A stretch of 64,000 nt of DNA from the NCBI RefSeq assembly GCF_000090795.2, contig NW_003546495.1:13471-77470 (forward strand), given 5' to 3'. The notes beneath the pieces are model-generated. The model was not told where the DNA came from, made no database searches, and saw only the letters and a list, made by a program, of their open reading frames with translations. This document shows, one piece after another, positions 46,210 to 57,218 of this stretch; the first letter of the stretch is position 1, and every line of letters begins with the position of its first letter. Position numbers and translations under genes: made by a program. Source of the stretch: Amphimedon queenslandica. Taxonomy: Eukaryota > Porifera > Demospongiae > Haplosclerida > Niphatidae.

Positions 46210-48020
46210 TAATTGACTTAGAAAGGCCATCATCAATCTTTCAGATTTGATTCTTTCATGTATACGCAACTGAATGTAACAATATTGTTTTCAAATTAAG
46301 ATTTTTTGTACAATTAAATGAAATCACGCACCATGATCACAACATAAAAAAGCAAAAAGATAAGAAAAAGAGCTGAGCAGTTATACAAAGTAGACAATAT
46401 GGACAAATATTGTACAAGTATTGTGTATTATTATTGATACTTTAGCTAATACAACTATTACGCAAATTTCTAGATATTGGGGAAATAATAAAACTACAAA
46501 AAACCAGAAATAGTGGTTCATTATTATTGAACTATCAATTACCCTAGAATGAACGAAATAATTTATTGTCGTTCATAAGTGTGTGTGTGTGTGCAAAAAT
46601 ATTTTATAGGAGTACTTTACAAGCTAGCATTATAGGAAACATACACATATCCATTAATGGCTATCACTTAAACTTAAATTGAGCATTGAAATAATCAGAA
46701 CTATACAACATGCAAACTGGTTTTTGAATTGTGCAACAATTGATAAGGCTTGAGTTGTGATATCTATACTCCTTGTTTATTTATTTTCATACATGCATGT
46801 CACCAAGTACAACTTTACACGAGTTGCATTTTTCTCCATTTGTAGTAAGTTCATGACAGGTACAATAGTTATATTTCTGTAGTATCACACAGGACATTTC
46901 TACTTATTCATTTATGCTTATTTATATGTATTAATAGAATGCGACATGCATCATGGCAAACTTTGGATTTTGCCTTGTGAGCATTTTTACAAGCATCAGT
47001 CCACCTTTTTCGGTGTGTCTAGCTACATGTAGATTTACGTGTATCAAACTTAGTGTTATATATATGTGTACCTCAATAGGTCCGTAAAAACTTGGTTATG
47101 AGTACTACTTCTACAAAGTTGACTAGCTCTACAATCTTTTGTTTTTAAGTTACTGTATTATTCCATGAGGTTGTAATGAAATTGTTTATAATTTTAATTT
47201 TTAATAGCAGTATCTATTATTACTATAAAAGATTAATTCATTATTATTGTACTCAATGGCTGTACATTACAAATTAGAGCAACAGAGTGGACCAGCAAGG
47301 CACGTAAGTGTACATTGGATTTTTAACCAAAAATAACTATAACTAAAGCAGCTAACCAGCATGCTAAGAGTGAAAGACATGCTTACATGTAAGTAACATT
47401 ATGACTATGGTGTAACTAGCCAAAGACATGCCTACATGTACGTGCATGTAACAATATGACTATGGTATAACTTCATTGTCCTAACAGTACTTAAAATGAC
47501 TTAAAATTGACTTAAAATGACATCATCAATATGTCCCATTTGATTCTGACAAATCTCCAGCTTAATGTAAGAACATTGTTTTCAAATTAAGATTTTTCAC
47601 AGTATAATGGAATCATGCACTATCATCAGACATATCCAGATAGAAGAGGAAAAAAGATTAAAGGAAACAAAAAAAGAGAGCAGAGCAGTCATACAAAATA
47701 GACAATATGGACAAATAATGGAATATTATTATCATTCTTTAATTTGATGCAACTATTCACTTGAGTAAGCAAATTTCTAAATATTGGGTGAATAAAACTA
47801 CATAAAACAACAGAAATAGTAGTCTATTATTTTTCTAACTATCATTTATCCTAACATTAAAGACGGAACTCATATAGGTAAGTGTATGCGCAAAAAAAAA
47901 TTCTACAGGAAAAGTACTTTACAAGCTTGGCATAATAGGAAGCATACATGTATCTAATAAATGGCTATAACTTAAACTTAAAAAGAGCATTGAAAGAATC
48001 AAAACTATACAACAAGCAAA
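46210..48020 (+). repeat. Diverged 0.5-kb direct duplication
   Basis: 46210-46720 and 47520-48020 are collinear. Shared phrases in the same order are ttttcaaattaagattttt, tagacaatatggacaaata, gcaaatttcta, gtactttacaagct and taatggctat. Spacing between copies is 1.3 kb. Many substitutions and small indels separate them. Both are non-coding, and a GT run (about 46579-46592) lies in the first only. The short frame at 47948-48166 belongs to the repeat. Confidence 0.8.
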
Positions 48021-48285
48021 ACAATAAACAATTATATAGTGTCTTGCGTGACTCACCAAATTTGAATATCTTGAGAGGTATTCTTCTACGTAAAGATAGA
48101 ATTACTTGCTTTACTTTTCATGGAATTAATTTGGCTAACTGCAAGAGTGAGAGACAAATACATTGAATAATAGGTACATACATAATTCATTATGCAACTT
48201 AAGTTCCTGTCATAATTGTAATGAAATTCACCCAAAAAGTTTGAAAAAATGTATTATGCATGCCTTTCTCATATTCATCACATCT

Positions 48286-48364
48286 CATGTATAAGATATC
48301 ACAAAGTCACTTTCATGTATAAGATATCACAAAGTCACTTTCATGTATAAGATATCACAAAGTC
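48286..48364 (+). repeat. 28-bp tandem triplicate
   Basis: The unit starting catgtataagatatcacaa recurs at 48286, 48314 and 48342. The copies are identical, so it is recent. Confidence 0.95.
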
Positions 48365-48369
48365 TGAAG

Positions 48370-49100
48370 CTTACAAATACTTCCAGTAATAGATTCTAAT
48401 CATCAATGAACAAAGATAATTTTGCAAGTAAAAATCTATAACAAAGAAAATTAATCATGAGTGCATTGCTTACTTCCTTACTATGTCCAGTTGAGTACAT
48501 TCAGCAAAGATCTTGAGTTACAATAAATAAAGCATACAGAAGCCTCGAAACTAATTTAACTTCCACACCCATTAGGACAAAGTATCCTTATAGTATGAGC
48601 TACCAACTATATCCGGCAATTGACACCACCTGAAAAATATAACAAGAAGGATGGCATGATAATACATGTAAACAGTGAGTGTAATTATACTCACACATTT
48701 ACAAACTTTTCAGAAAACTGCTATGTCCATCTAGTAAACATACATAAAATAGGGACAAGGCCTCCATTTCTCATAACGAAAAAGTAAACTGAACAGAGAA
48801 AGTTTGTTTTGCAATAAAAAAGGAGACTCTTACTTTATAGAGCAGAAATAGACTGAGATGGTAGTGTTTTCCCTTTGCTTAATTACAAAGAAACAAGATG
48901 CAGTTGTACTTTAACCGCAAATAATGAAACTAAAATAACTTACGTAATAATTGCACTCTATTAACGAAAACAAAAGACATGGTATAAAATTCTTTATAAC
49001 ATAAAGGACAAAGATCTTAGCATTTTTTATTAAGCTAAAGAAAATTAAACTAAACAATTCCACTTTAAAATAGCAAGGCTAAAATGTCATTACACTGCTT
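48370..49100. other. Non-coding stretch
   Basis: Nothing supported. Confidence 0.45.
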
Positions 49101-49238
49101 TTAATCAAGTACAGGTATCACTGAATCATAGTGATTACAATTAATGTGGTACAGATGCAACATGACTTTCATGGGTGTCATGCAAGTTTCGTTAGTGAAC
49201 CGAGGCACATAAGTATGCCAATCACGGTAATTGGAATA

Positions 49239-49567
49239 CAGTATAACCTCAATTATCCGGACTCTAAAATCATGACCGGAAGTGACCACGTGGTGCTTTA
49301 AATTCACTTAGAGTATATGGTATTATAAAATGGCTGCTTTCTACATGGAGTAGTTTGTTTAACACTGGAATGCTGCTGATTAATGGCTTTCTACTAGTAA
49401 AAAGGCTTGGATATAGCCTCCTTATTGCTAATTAAGGCTCTAGCTTTTCTTTGGAGTAAGTATATGAAGGTTTTGAATGTCATTTCGATTATCCGGACTT
49501 TTCACTTATCCAGACCCATCCGGACCACCTGATGGACAAAGGGGTCCAGATAATCAATGTTATACTG
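49239..49567. mobile_element. Tigger/pogo-type MITE inside the OTU exon
   Basis: 329 bp with ends cagtataacctcaattatc and the complement cagtataacattgattatc, flanked by TA on both sides (49237-49238 and 49568-49569). TA targets and CAGT..TATCCGGAC-like ends mark the Tigger/pogo branch of Tc1/mariner. Removing it joins the OTU frame exactly at a single TA, which confirms the borders. Confidence 0.92.
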
Positions 49568-49770
49568 TATTCTGAAAATACCATAATCTTAACTTGAAAC
49601 ATTGTGGCAGCTACAAATTCCTCATATTCAGTTGACCATGAGGTTCCTACATAGAGTTTATGTCTGTTTATGTGACTCCTCACTGCTTTTAATTCATCGA
49701 TATTGTAATAAATTCCCGCAGGAACGAGTCCACTAAAGGCAAGAACATTGGCAGGGTCAAGCATGAAGTT

Positions 49771-49932
49771 AATTAAGGACATACGGACTGCAAAATGATT
49801 GTCTTCAGTACCAGTAATGGTTTTTGAAATTGTCCTATAGAAACATGCCCCAATTAAGGACATACGGACTGCAAAATGATAGTCTTCAGTACCAGTAATG
49901 GCTTTTGAAATTGTCCTATAGAAACATGCCCC
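49771..49932 (-). repeat. 81-bp in-frame duplication in the OTU domain
   Basis: Copies 49771-49851 and 49852-49932 differ at a few bases. Each encodes 27 residues starting GACFYRTISK. Only the first copy in reading order keeps the Asp before Gly-Ala-Cys; the second has Leu-Ile-Gly-Ala-Cys. Confidence 0.95.
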
Positions 49933-50248
49933 ATCACGGACAATCTCATCCCGAATATGAGGAGCCATTTCTCTGCAAGAAACCTGTTTGACAGCATGAA
50001 CACGTTGAACAACTGTGATACCAGAAAGCTTTGATATAATTGCAACTGCTTTCTGTACCCAATCTCTATTGGTAGAAGGAGGTGGTAACATTTCATGCAA
50101 ACCTTTGAAACACCCTTGGTCTTTTCTTCATCAATTAAACAGTCTGATTCAAGACTGTGAAATGATTTTGTCACTACTTTTTGACCCACAAAGTCATTGT
50201 GAGGAACAGTTACACTATCAACACCAGTCGTTCTGTGGTCTTTTATTT

Positions 50249-51010
50249 TTAATGGAAAGGGGTCAGCAAGCACCTTGGTACAGAGAGCTCCAACTTCTTA
50301 TTTCGAAACAAACTTGGAGTGCATACAAAAGGTGAACCTACTTCTTCAGCCACTGCTAAATGGAAACTTTGCTCTTTTAATTTCAAAGGACTTGGTGTCA
50401 TTGATGGTGAAGGGCACTTACTTAAAGATAGCTGTACCTCCCGCATCTTGTGGATAGATGTTGGAGTACTTTTGGATGGAACAAAGGTCAGTTGTACTGA
50501 GGAATCCCACTTCTTATTCTGCAACAACGTTGGAGTTCGTACAGAAGGAGAACCCACTATTTCAGCCACTGCTAAATGGGAACTTTGCTTATTTAATTTT
50601 GATGGGCCTGGGGTCATCAACGGTGAAGGGCACTTACTTAAAGATACATGTACCTCCGGCATGTTGTCCACAGCAGTTGGAGTACATGTGGAGTGAGAGC
50701 CTACTTTATGAACAGTTGATACAGTGTCTGAAATGTGCACCACAGGAGTACTTTGCCATGGAATTTGTGGTAGAACAGGAGTATTGGATGGCGAACAGCA
50801 TTTTAATACAGATATCTCCAACTTTTTACCTAGGATAAAAGATGGAGTGGATACAATAGGAGAGCCTACTTTTTCAGCAGTTGATGCACTGCATGGCACA
50901 ATGACACTTCCAAGAGCAGGGGTACTTTGGTCTTTAATTTTTGATAGAAATAATGGAGAAGGGACTTTCGGTGAATACAGACCCATTTTCTTAAGTGGCA
51001 GTGTCCACAA
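50249..51010 (-). pseudogene. Ser/Pro-rich repeat linker before the OTU domain
   Basis: A 253-codon minus frame rich in Ser, Pro, Thr and Val. A unit of about 77-80 residues recurs: SLSKCPSPLMTPGPSKL, then SSHLAVAEIVGSPSVRTP, and again SLSKCPSPSMTPSPLKL, then SFHLAVAEEVGSPFVCTP, with a worn third copy near the start (VPSPLFLSKIKDQSTP). No catalytic motif. It looks like a disordered tether between the transposase and the OTU domain. It is frameshifted relative to the OTU frame near 50270-50100. Plus-strand frames across 50015-51035 mirror these repeats and are not genes. Confidence 0.6.
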
Positions 51011-51056
51011 GGCACCAGGAGTGAGTTGTCCATAGCCCTTTTCCTATTCCTTACTT

Positions 51057-51268
51057 TAACAGCACTGTTAAAACTGAGGTGTTGGCATACACTCGTGGGT
51101 GTCACAAATTTGGGTGTTGTTTACTATTGGGGTGTTGAATCAATCTAGCTTGGTGTTGTTCTATTGAAAGAGTGGTGTTACTACAACACTACAACTTGTG
51201 TCAAAGTTAAAGGATAGCCATGACACCCTTACAGGTGTTGCAATAACACTGTATTTAATACAGTGAGG
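51057..51268. repeat. Probable small insertion rich in GGTGTTG motifs
   Basis: About 200 bp with repeated ggtgttg and caacac, bounded by palindromic phrases (aacagcactgttaaaa near 51060 and actgtatttaatacagt at 51249-51265). It interrupts the otherwise protein-like minus frame between the Cys-rich region and the linker. I take it as a non-autonomous insertion. The exact ends are uncertain. Confidence 0.4.
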
Positions 51269-51274
51269 GCAATC

Positions 51275-53275
51275 CCATTTGTGACATGGAAAATTGGGAC
51301 ATGCACACAATTCAACAACTGTTCTATCACTTAGGGAACATTCAAAGTCATAACAATCATCGTCATTTTCAGATACATTGTCATCACTTTTAGATGCATT
51401 GATGTCACAGGAGGTATCAATTCCCGTAGCAGTATCACAGGTTGTCCTCAGTCGACAACTCTTGTGGGACGTTCTTCTGTGGTCTGTTGAGCCACATTTG
51501 CATTTGTCAGTCAAGGCATCTGCAATTGCTTCTTCAGTAGATGCATCCCTTCCATAATCATGATTCATTGCACTCTCTTTTACAAACAATTGCCTGCGTT
51601 GATGTTCAAAGACTTTACGCTTTCTCTTATACAGCTTCCTCCTTGCTTTAGCAACATTGGTCTTCTTGCTTTCTATATCAAAAAATCTATCTGCATTCAG
51701 CTTCTCCAAAATAGATGGAAGATTCTGAACAACAGGAAGGCACATCTGCTCAAGGATGTCAAGAATCCAGTGGTACTGAGGACCACGCTTTGTAAAAAGA
51801 TAGGTCATGCAACCTTGAATGAGACCTATGTTGGTAGAAATGTGGTAGTGAAGACGTGCAAGGTTCTAATTTTTGGACCTATACCTAACAAGAACATTGG
51901 TCGAAGCTTCAACAGGGTTTGTTGTGACTACTTATTTCAGGATGCATCAATACATCAGCAGACCTGCCTTTTTTTGACACTCTAACTTGTAAGCTAGGGT
52001 ATGAAAAGGACACTTCAAAACTTGGTCATTTTTGTAAGGTTTTCCATGGCATTTTAAATTGTATTTATCTGTACAAGAACCACAACTACACACTACTAAT
52101 AGGTGTAAATCACACTGGCCACCATCCCCATTGATGTTTATCCTGAAAGTGGTGCAATGCCAAGTGCATTAAATTCTCTGAGAAAGCATTGGGGTCTGTG
52201 CCAGCATTCATAAGGCACATCTGAAATGAGGCTTTGGCTTTTCTAATGAACTTCTCAGTGAGGCAACCACAATGCTTGGCATGCTTTTTCCCCTTGCAGT
52301 AGCATTCTACTTTAACACCATCATTAGTTGTCATTTGTTTTAATTTATGCAATTTGTCTAACTTTATAGCACAATTCTTCGCAACATAATTGCTGCACAG
52401 CAATACCTGACAAAGAGGGAAATGTTTCAAGGCAACATTCTCAGATGTGCCGTCTTCGTCTTAAATGTGGCATTCCACTTTCATTTGATCCCCGAACATG
52501 AGTTTGAATACCTCGTTAGCACCAAAACCTGCTGCTTTTGCAATACCTTCATATACTTTATCTTGACACAAATTGTCACTTCCCTTTTCACAGATGTGAT
52601 AATAGTATAAAAGAGCACCAGTCAAGTAATTTCTGACAGCGTATGTGCAGTTTCAGCTAAAACTGCCTCTAGTCAGCCAAACCGCATCGCCACAGGTAAC
52701 AGCCCTCTTCCAGCTCCCTAATTTTTTTTGATCCATATCTTGCATTTCCTTTCTGGCTTCCAAGCAAATGCCATCTAAAATGTCCTTCACATGTTCATAC
52801 ATCTCTTTAAGTGCCCCAAAAAAAAACACTTTCACTGACTGTATGCATTCCAAGGATGTGGTGAAACATTTTCTTATATATGGCATAAGATGCTCCAGAA
52901 CAAATTGTAGCAGCTTGTAAAATCTTAGAAACAGCAGCGTCACCATTCTCCCTCTGAGATGAGGTTTCAAATTTGACATTGCAGCTACCACAGTTAGTAA
53001 GGCCAAAAGAGAGTGATGCTGCTCCCCCCAGTTCTATCAAGTTTACTTTCAATTTACCTTGACAATTGGTCTCCTGGCAAATTGAATATTGTTCCACAAA
53101 TTTGACCAACTGTGTAGTCTCTGTGACAACCATGCAATTACTGGTAGCATCTATGTGCAAATTACTCTTGCAAGGAGTATCCAGTCTAAATGTGCAATCA
53201 GGTTCACCTGGAGTGGGTTTTTCATTTTCAGTGGGACCTAGAACATTGTCCTCTTCCTCAGAAGGTACTGGTTAT
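51275..53275 (-). pseudogene. MULE-like transposase with Cys-rich tail
   Basis: From 53275 downwards the minus frames give CTFRLDTPCKSNLHIDATSN and a Cys-containing segment (QETNCQGK, LTNCGSCNVKFE). Then come ENGDAAVSKILQAATICSG and AVTCGDAVWLTRGSFS (probable first catalytic Asp), YAVRNYLTGALLYYYHICEK, a second Asp-containing segment before FPLCQVLLCSNYVAKN, and KVECYCKGKKHAKHCGC. A zinc-rich block has LKCPFHTLAYKLECQKKA, then TNIGLIQGCMTYLFTKRGPQ. A basic coil (51808-51600) is followed by KCKCGSTDHRRTSHKSCRL. The TCGDAVW....S.NCTY.VRNY..GALLYY phrasing matches Mutator-like transposase domains of multi-copy invertebrate genes (from memory). It is broken by several stops and frame changes. The linker and OTU domain follow on the same strand. 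Confidence 0.65.
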
Positions 53276-53317
53276 TCAGTATAAATTTATAACAATGACA
53301 ATGGAGTGACGGAACTA

Positions 53318-53876
53318 GTCTTGCCCCACCCCTTCGCTACCTGTGGAGGAAGGGTCTGGAGACACTCAAGGTAAAAATGTGTGCTGATGCAGATAAATTC
53401 ATGTCCCAATCAGATTGCTCCAACCATGTGTAGGACAAGAAATCATGTGACCGAAGAGCTCTGTTTAAGACAAAAGAGGAAGAATGAGGACCAAATAAAG
53501 GAAGGAAGGAGCCTATAATGCTCCCTAGACTTCTTTCTCAAAGTTTAAGAGCAGTAATACTGTGCTGCTTACTACAACGACGCCATCACATTTATGACGT
53601 AATAATACTGTCACTTGTTTACAATAAAACGTCACAATAATAAGTAAAACTATGGCGCTCTGTGAAGAGTTGCTGCTCTCAAATTTGCAAGAGATGTCCA
53701 AGAGACTGTATCCTCATTTTTTCTTAGCTGCAAAGCATCTGTTTAAGCTGTCTTGACTGATCTGGTCTCCTCTGTCACATGACGTAGAGCCAACCACATA
53801 TTCTATTTTCCACACACTTTTTGCGTGAGTGTCTCCAGACACTTCCTTCGCAGGTAGCGAAGGGGTGGGGCAAGAC
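53318..53876. mobile_element. MITE with GTCTTGCCCCACCCC ends, TA duplication
   Basis: 559 bp. The left end gtcttgccccaccccttcgc returns inverted at the right end; the arms match for about 50 bp with few differences. TA flanks both sides (53316-53317 and 53877-53878). The termini and TA target suggest a Tc1/mariner-related or similar non-autonomous element. It lies directly upstream of the MULE-like gene. Confidence 0.9.
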
Positions 53877-54204
53877 TATGACAGAGCACAACACTTGACA
53901 TCAATTTTGTCACTCTGAAACATTTTGGTCATATAACTAGTTATAGCTTTTCATTTGCATAGAAACACAAGGTCAAACATGCCCACTTGTCAGAACAGTA
54001 ATAATGTAATAATTTATCTTCATTAATCAGTGAATAATCCTAGAGGCCCATCATTGAAACATTTATGCCAGTAATTCTGCAGTAACGTGGAACTTTTCCC
54101 TGACATGCAAGAGCTACTAATATTTTATTTTTCATGTGATATACAGTAGAAGGCGAAAAAAAGATAAGTAGCAACAGTACTACACAGGTAGTGCGTAGGT
54201 AGTA

Positions 54205-54515
54205 ATTTTACTTCGTTAATCTTCACTGCACTATGCCCAGGAAGTACTGTCAGTACCGCCCAGTCACATGTTCGATGTAACAAGCGTTCACGTGTTCTAG
54301 AGGCTCTAAAAGGACTTGAGGATGCTTCTCTTGGCTCTCTTTACTCTCAAAATTCATCTCTACTGTTGCTCTCTGCTTATAGAAGGCCGTTTAGGAGGCT
54401 CTTGCTCGATTCACTGTCAAACTACTATCCTGCTGCTGACCACGTGCACTACTACCAATGGTGTGCTTGCGCATGCCCAACAACGGTGCAGCAAACTACC
54501 TACTCAAAAGTAAAG
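54205..54515 (+). CDS. Unrecognised open frame, about 100 codons
   Basis: A plus frame without an early Met reads VRCNKRSRVLEALKGLEDAS, LGSLYSQNSSLLLLSAYRRP and FRRLLLDSLSNYYPAADHVH, ending in LLKSK-like residues and a stop near 54515. The composition is protein-like and GC-richer than the flanks, so I take it as a former exon. It may belong to the element that also holds the MULE-like gene, or to a separate one. The overlapping 54316-54513 frame is the shadow. No family recognised. Confidence 0.3.
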
Positions 54516-54519
54516 TAGC

Positions 54520-55284
54520 TTTTTTTTGCCCTGTACTGTATATAAAAGCCTATTAGGGGCTTTCTCACATGCAGGATCATTGCCATGTAACACTGCATTA
54601 CGAGTAAATTTAAAACTGTGCACAGAATATGTATCTAGAGAGAAATGATAAAAGGAGAAATGTAAAGAGGAATAGATTTTTGCCAAAAATGTCATAACTA
54701 TTTACAAAAATTAAAGTAGCTTTACAAGACAATTAGGGTGACTCAATACATTTAACCCTGTTTCATTTTTTTGTTAATGAGAATGTTTAACATTTCTAAC
54801 ACTTAAAGACCAGTGGTTATGTGATGATATATGGGACAGAATTCCAAATAAATTATTTTAATAGCCATCAAGTCTTTTGTATCTACAAAAAGCTGTTTGA
54901 ATGAAAAGATATCACAGGTGAATTTTTTAAAATCTACTCTCTGATTAAATTTACAAAAAACTACAGTATTTTCTTCATAATTTCTTTCCTGCACTGGATG
55001 GCAAAAAGGCAACTACATAAGCTATAGTTCCATAATTTTGATGCATTGCTCAAAATTTCTAATACAATATGAATTACAAAACTAACTTTAACTGGGGTTT
55101 TAAATTGACATGCATGAATAATCTATTGTTCCCATGGTACATGTATGCTTAAGAAAGTATACTAAAACTACAGATACTGCATAGCAGAATATAATTAATT
55201 TAGAATGTGCAATAAAAAATTAAATGGATAGTGGGTTAGCTAAAGTGACAGATATTTTTAGCAAAATCATTGAACTTACTGATA
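54520..55284. other. Non-coding stretch
   Basis: Nothing supported. Minus frames at 54504-55012 are AT-driven. Confidence 0.45.
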
Positions 55285-55292
55285 TAAAGATC

Positions 55293-55708
55293 CAGACCAG
55301 GGGTCAATTACAAAAGCTCAATTACAATTACGCATTCAATTACACTCCTTTTGCAAGAATAGGCTCAATTACAGTTACATCAGTTACACCATGATAGTGT
55401 AATTTCAATTACATTTTCAATTATAATTACAATTTGATGTACATGTATTGTAACAAGATACTGCGCAGTTTTTACACTGTGCCTTAAAATTTACATCAGG
55501 TAGTGATTTGCTGTTATCAAATAAACCTATACACATTAGAGTACATTACAAACATTTCTTTGCGTATCTGTACATTTTGTAGTTAGGTAAGTCAAATATA
55601 ACTGAAAGTGTACTTCAATTACTTAAGCTGAAGCTCAATTACAATTACACAATTGCAATTGTAATTGACCCTTCAATTATAATTACAATTGTAATTGACC
55701 CAGGTCTG
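55293..55708. mobile_element. hAT-type MITE with 8-bp target duplication
   Basis: 416 bp. Left end cagaccaggggtcaattac; right end complement cagacctgggtcaattac. It is flanked by taaagatc (55285-55292) and aaaagatc (55709-55716), a 7-of-8 match. The inside is full of caattacaattac motifs and their complements. End sequence and duplication length fit hAT. Confidence 0.88.
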
Positions 55709-55719
55709 AAAAGATCACA

Positions 55720-56510
55720 TTACAGTAGTTGTTTAAAACTGATATATGTAATGATAGACTGTGTAACTGCTGACGCTCCTATCATCTGTGATTTTGCAGC
55801 ATGGAGCATGGTGATTATCACTAAATAGCCATTTTTACTTCCTAATATTTATTCCAAAATTTATCTACAAATACGAATAGCCCGCCATTAAAAGGACATA
55901 ACCCTGTCCGCTCTTTGTACACATACATTGTACTTCTTTTTTACACTGGATGATCCTTAATTACACTGAAAAAATCGCTTTTGAAGTTTTTTTGTACACT
56001 TCAAGAAAAATATTATCAAAAATACCCAAAATCTCTAAAAGTAAATCTGTGTATTTTGGATATGTAATCACAAACATGATCATATCACAAGTCAGACACT
56101 ACGTAAAATTATTTATTAGGCAGGAGATTGCCCAGATAGGCACAATAGAAGTAACTAGGTTTGAGTCAAAATGCATGCAATGTACTTTAAATGTAATTTA
56201 AATAGGTGCTCACTAAAAATTATTTACATGCACAACAGGTAATGGTACATCGACTCTAGAAACAGTAACACAAGAATCACAATCTTTTAATTTCTTTTCT
56301 CTTCTCTAACAAAGGAAAGAAATAATAAAATAGCAAAGAAAAGTTTCTCAACAACTGCAACACTCGTCTAAAAACTGCTTGCACTAGAGGTGCTTATAAG
56401 ATATCATTAAATGAAAGAAATCTATTATTATACAGGGAAAGAATAGTGTTCAAATGCACTATTTCCTTCCTACATGATGGTGTGATGATACACACTATAC
56501 AATTTGACCT
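55720..56510. other. Non-coding stretch
   Basis: A plus frame at 55950-56201 (83 codons) is Lys/Ile-rich and unsupported. Nothing else. Confidence 0.45.
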
Positions 56511-56514
56511 GTCT

Positions 56515-56755
56515 ATGTAGGCAGAAATTAATGCCGAGCACTATTTTGTCCCTAAAATACTATAAGGAAGAATTAGAGCCTGGCTGCCTGCTGCACTATT
56601 TTGCCCCTACAATACTATAGGGAAGTATCAGTGCATTTTGCACTATTTTGTCCTACAATACTACAGGGTAGAATTAGTGCCTTATGCAATTTTTTTGTCC
56701 CTATAATATTACTGATAAGAATTACTGCCTGCTGCACTAGTGTACCCCTATTTTA
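56515..56755 (+). repeat. Minisatellite, about 55-60 bp units, four copies
   Basis: The phrase gcactattttgtcc and its variants, followed by aatactata and gaattagtgcc, recur at about 56538, 56594, 56639 and 56687. Copies are diverged and of slightly different length. Confidence 0.85.
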
Positions 56756-56759
56756 TTTT

Positions 56760-57215
56760 GGGAATTTATTTGAAAATTAGAATAGATGTTATTAACATAA
56801 TTACACCTTTGCCAAGGCCATATCTATAAAAATAAGTGTTTTGATAGAGGGAGATGTGCGTGTTTAAGGTAATTTTAATGGAATGATGATGCTTTCGAAA
56901 TTACTGAGATTATTTATCATTCAACTTGTGAAGAACCTAAATAACTTTGAAGTACCCCCTGTTTTTTATGGTTTACTTGTGTGCTACCATAACTATAGTA
57001 TTACTAACATTAAAAAATAACTAACTGGTTTTAAATTTTACTTTTTGTTAACTTTAAAATATGTCATGCATTGTATATTATTTGTACTAAAAGAAAAGGC
57101 CCTCATGTCTTAAATGTAAGACATAAAAAAAGCGCTAAACAGATAATGAAGTTGTGTGAAGTGACATTACAATAGTCAAAGGAAGGGATAGTTTTGTGGG
57201 TAGTATTACAAAAGG
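56760..57215. other. Non-coding stretch
   Basis: Nothing supported. Confidence 0.45.
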
Positions 57216-57218
57216 AAC

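Larger units (their letters stand above)
49101..50100 (-). pseudogene. OTU cysteine protease domain, split by a MITE
   Basis: The minus frame starting MHEMLPPPSTNRDW (50100) carries VRDGACFYRTISKAITG (Asp56-Gly-Ala-Cys59, the OTU catalytic Cys motif). It continues with LVPAGIYYNIDEL, VGTSWSTEYEEFVAATMF and IMVFSEYS, where it runs into a 329-bp MITE (49239-49567). Beyond the MITE the same protein resumes with NYRDWHTYVPRF and ends LYHINCNHYDSVIPVLD then stop, supplying the catalytic His (NHYD). OTU proteases remove ubiquitin; some viruses and transposons carry them. An 81-bp in-frame duplication repeats the catalytic-Cys segment. Upstream on the same strand are a Ser/Pro linker and a MULE-like transposase, so it was probably the C-terminal domain or a partner gene of that element. 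Confidence 0.8.

Noticed and set aside
50015-51035. Plus-strand open frames of up to 126 codons
   Set aside because: They mirror the Ser/Pro repeat linker of the minus-strand gene; the minus reading has coherent repeats and fits the transposase-OTU order.
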